This document shows positions 60,523-64,000 of a DNA stretch of 64,000 nucleotides, piece by piece. The notes under the pieces were generated by a model. It was not told the origin of the DNA and ran no database searches. It worked only from the letters and a program-made list of their open reading frames with translations. Every line of letters starts with the position of its first letter. Within the stretch, counting starts at the first letter, position 1. The DNA is taken from positions 445,001 through 509,000 of the forward strand of contig NC_003071.7 in assembly GCF_000001735.4 (NCBI RefSeq). The letters run 5' to 3'. The position numbers and the translations under genes were made by a program. The DNA comes from Arabidopsis thaliana (taxonomy: Eukaryota; Streptophyta; Magnoliopsida; Brassicales; Brassicaceae).

Positions 60523-63500
60523 ATGGCTGCTTCTTCATCCTCCGCTGCTTCCTTCTTTGGAGTCCGACAAGATGACCAATCTCACCTCCTCCCACCTAAT
60601 TCCTCCGCCGCTGCTCCTCCTCCTCCACCTCCTCACCACCAGGCACCGCTGCCACCGCTTGAAGCTCCACCGCAGAAAAAGAAGAGAAACCAACCAAGAA
60701 CTCCAAGTAAGTTAATTACCTCTTAATTCAAATCTTTTATAATCATGTGATCATTTCTTAAAAGAACTTATTGATTGGTGAAAAAGATAAATCCCTTTTC
60801 CATGTCCTTTTTTTTCTTCTCCCTTTTACATTTTTTAAAATCTTGAAATAAGCAAATTAGCAAACCCTAGCTTGTAGTTGGTTTTTCAAAATTCAGATTT
60901 CAATCAATTTATCTTCCATGCAATATAAGACTTTTAAAATTTAGTTAATAATTTTCCTCTTGATTAGATTCCGATGCGGAAGTGATAGCTTTATCTCCAA
61001 AGACACTAATGGCTACAAACAGATTCATATGTGAAGTATGCAACAAAGGGTTTCAAAGAGAACAGAATCTACAACTTCACCGAAGAGGACACAATCTTCC
61101 ATGGAAGCTCAAACAGAAATCGACCAAAGAAGTGAAGAGAAAAGTGTATCTTTGTCCGGAGCCCTCGTGCGTCCACCATGACCCGTCACGTGCTCTCGGA
61201 GACCTCACCGGAATCAAGAAACATTATTACCGTAAACACGGTGAAAAGAAGTGGAAATGCGATAAATGCTCTAAGCGTTACGCTGTTCAATCGGATTGGA
61301 AAGCTCACTCCAAGACTTGTGGTACCAAAGAGTATCGTTGTGACTGTGGTACACTCTTCTCTCGGTTAGTAATCCAAATCTTTCAAACTCTTTAAATTAT
61401 AATTTAATCTATTGAGCTGCTATAGTGATATGTGTGTGAATATGTGTCTGTGAGTCATTCTTCATGAATTAGGGTTTTTTTTAGGTTCACTTTCTGTTTC
61501 GCCTCGAAGTCTTCGATGCTCTTATCGCTTTCTTTCGTGCAGTAAATGCAACTTTAGTTTTTTTTTTCTTTTTTTTTTTATAAAAAAAAATGATACAAGA
61601 ACACACGTGAATGTGTGTGTGTGTCTATATAACTATATCTATAGATGACACTGAAACTGCCATATTTCAATAGATGCTTTCTAGCAGAAACTCAAAACCA
61701 AAGAGGACCAATTTCAATTTCAGTTTTTTTTTTAAATATTCTTTTGCCTTGGAAACACCGCCCTATTTTCTGTCATAAAAATAAATTAATATATTTTTCT
61801 CAGGATTTTTTTTTCTTGGATATGAAATTATACTTATACTATATGGGCAATTCACGTGCTGCTAAACTATATAATATCTAGGGAGGTTGTTGTTACAGTG
61901 TTTGTTCTCTTATGTGTAAAATTTTACGAAAATACAATTATTTCATATGATTCGTTTGTACTCTGTACCATAGCCACATATTAGTTTGGTTCACTACTCT
62001 ACACATTTTGCATAAAATGGCATAAATTTGCATAGACGTGATAACTAATAGACTAAATAATTATTTCGAATATAGAGTTTTTTTCTCAGTCTTGGCTGGC
62101 ATTGCTGTGTTTGTGTGTGTGCGTGCATTTAGAGGAGTTCTATAAATAGAATGAAGTAAATAAATATGTGGTGCTGCAAATATATATAAGTAGCTAGTTT
62201 TCTTAAATAAAAATATAAGTAGTTCATTGAATACATGCTCAACTTGCATTTATTGAACATACAAGATCTTGAATTAGGACAAACTCAGATATTCATTTGA
62301 CAATCATTCTCTATACATTAGTGTGAAACTTAACTTTTTCCACCTACCTTTGGAATTCGTTGAATACCACATTAATTTATTATATAGATAGCTATATTCA
62401 TAGTTTCATACATAAATTATAGTGAATTAAGCATAATAGTTTTCCGGAGTTGATTAATAATGTTTATGTTTATTATTATTGCATAAACTGATATTGATAA
62501 GAGTTAGATTTGTTCGTACACATAGTCATATAGACAAATACATCATCATAGTTGAAATGTGACACAACATTGTACTCCTATTTATGTGTATGCGTGCAAT
62601 TTTATTGTATGCATCAAACATGTGAGTGTGTAAGCTTGTTAAGAGTTTACACAGGTGAATAATAATATGATGTATAATAGAGTAGTAGAGTGACTTTCTA
62701 GCCATCTATCTACTTTTCAAGATCCCATAATTACACGCGAATCTATTTGTAGCTACGTGACATGATGAGTCTCTCTCTCTACTTACATTTATATTTTTTT
62801 TCTTTCACTTTTCCCAAAATATGTCTTTTATTTCATCATTTTATATGAATAGTATAGAGATATATCTGACGATCCAATAGATTCCATTGTGAAATTGATT
62901 TTTATTTATTTTATTTTGTGTCACAGGCGAGACAGTTTCATCACACATAGAGCTTTCTGTGACGCGTTGGCTCAAGAGAGTGCGAGACACCCAACTTCAT
63001 TGACTTCTTTGCCAAGTCATCACTTCCCGTACGGACAAAACACAAACAACTCCAACAACAACGCTTCAAGCATGATCCTTGGTCTGTCCCACATGGGGGC
63101 CCCACAGAATCTTGATCACCAGCCCGGTGACGTTCTCCGTCTTGGAAGCGGAGGAGGAGGAGGAGGAGCCGCTTCACGCTCTTCTTCTGATCTCATTGCT
63201 GCGAATGCTTCAGGCTACTTCATGCAAGAGCAAAACCCTAGCTTTCATGATCAACAAGATCATCATCATCATCATCAACAAGGGTTTTTGGCTGGGAACA
63301 ATAACATCAAGCAATCACCAATGAGTTTTCAACAGAATCTGATGCAGTTCTCACATGATAACCATAATTCTGCTCCCTCCAATGTCTTCAATCTCAGCTT
63401 CCTCTCCGGAAACAACGGAGTTACTTCTGCCACAAGTAACCCTAATGCTGCCGCCGCTGCTGCTGTTTCTTCTGGTAATCTTATGATATCAAACCATTAT

Positions 63501-64000
63501 GATGGCGAAAATGCTGTTGGAGGAGGAGGAGAAGGAAGCACTGGTCTCTTCCCTAACAATCTGATGAGCTCGGCAGATAGAATTAGCTCAGGATCAGTCC
63601 CTTCACTCTTTAGCTCATCAATGCAAAGTCCAAATTCAGCACCTCACATGTCAGCCACTGCCCTTCTACAGAAAGCTGCTCAAATGGGTTCAACCTCAAG
63701 CAACAACAACAACGGAAGCAACACCAACAACAATAACAATGCCTCATCGATCCTAAGAAGCTTTGGGAGTGGAATCTACGGAGAAAATGAGAGTAATCTT
63801 CAGGATTTGATGAATTCTTTCTCTAACCCCGGCGCAACGGGAAACGTTAACGGAGTTGATTCTCCTTTTGGTTCGTACGGAGGAGTGAACAAAGGATTAA
63901 GCGCTGACAAACAGAGCATGACTAGAGACTTTCTTGGAGTTGGACAGATCGTAAAAAGCATGAGTGGAAGCGGAGGGTTTCAACAACAGCAACAACAGCA
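60523..64000 (+). CDS. IDD5: INDETERMINATE-domain zinc-finger factor IDD5 (RAVEN), 3' end beyond the window
   Basis: Exons 60523-60706, 60968-61364 and 62927 to the window edge encode at least 551 residues; the end is missing. Residues 52-55 (KKKR) form a nuclear signal. The INDETERMINATE domain follows: C2H2 finger 83-103 (C83, C86, H99, H103), C2H2 finger with C124, C129, H147, H152, then two CCHC fingers, C159, C162, H175, C179 and C186, C188, H201, C205. The C-terminal half is low-complexity, rich in Asn, Ser, Gln and Gly, and carries the IDD motifs MSATALLQKAAQMGS and SMTRDFLGVG. These proteins bind DNA and work with GRAS factors such as DELLAs, SHR and SCR. Intron 2 is long (1562 bp) and splits the fourth finger. 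Synteny and sequence indicate At2g02070. Confidence 0.93.

Noticed and set aside
1..64000. CRISPR arrays, bacterial operons, riboswitches, origins
   Set aside because: No regularly spaced repeats with unique spacers and no prokaryotic gene organisation; the window is plant nuclear DNA.

Overview
The window is plant nuclear DNA. Its genes have many short introns with GT-AG borders, AT-rich introns and spacers, and plant-specific families. Gene content and order match Arabidopsis thaliana near the top of chromosome 2, roughly the At2g01960 to At2g02070 interval. That assignment rests on recognising the proteins from memory, not on a search. Splicing by eye gives complete frames for nine multi-exon genes, a complete but splice-uncertain frame for PTR4, and one intronless gene. 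Several lengths equal the known proteins: SOS1 1146, GAD3 500, GAD4 493, PTR2 585 and the complex I B18 subunit 103 residues.

Layout from left to right. Positions 1-5392 are non-coding and hold a LINE-like retroposon with a 12-bp target duplication and a CGGTT-rich element just upstream of the tetraspanin TET14 (+). A nine-transmembrane EMP70 protein (-) follows, tail to tail with TET14. Next come the plasma-membrane Na+/H+ antiporter SOS1 (+, 23 coding exons), an XRI1-like protein (-), and the tandem glutamate decarboxylases GAD3 and GAD4 (-), with a broken GAD fragment between them. A peptide-transporter neighbourhood follows: a PTR pseudogene fragment, PTR4 (+), a decayed minus-strand ORF pair carrying a small TIR element, a stop-containing F-box gene (+), a tiny MYB-like ORF, remnants of a PTR2 5' duplication, and PTR2 (+). 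The rightmost part holds the mitochondrial complex I B18 subunit (+), a GARP/MYB-like repressor candidate (+), a GT77-type sugar transferase (+), a nearly complete 2.07-kb Helitron, and the zinc-finger factor IDD5 (+), which is cut by the window edge.

The genes are independent eukaryotic units, not an operon. Recurring themes are local duplication with decay (GAD, PTR, F-box) and small non-autonomous transposons in the spacers. I found no evidence for a wholly new molecular system. The most interesting items are the PTR4 splice site that must have moved to keep the frame, the third GAD fragment, the solitary 46-codon MYB-like ORF, the five near-identical palindromes before the sugar transferase gene, and the structurally intact Helitron ends.
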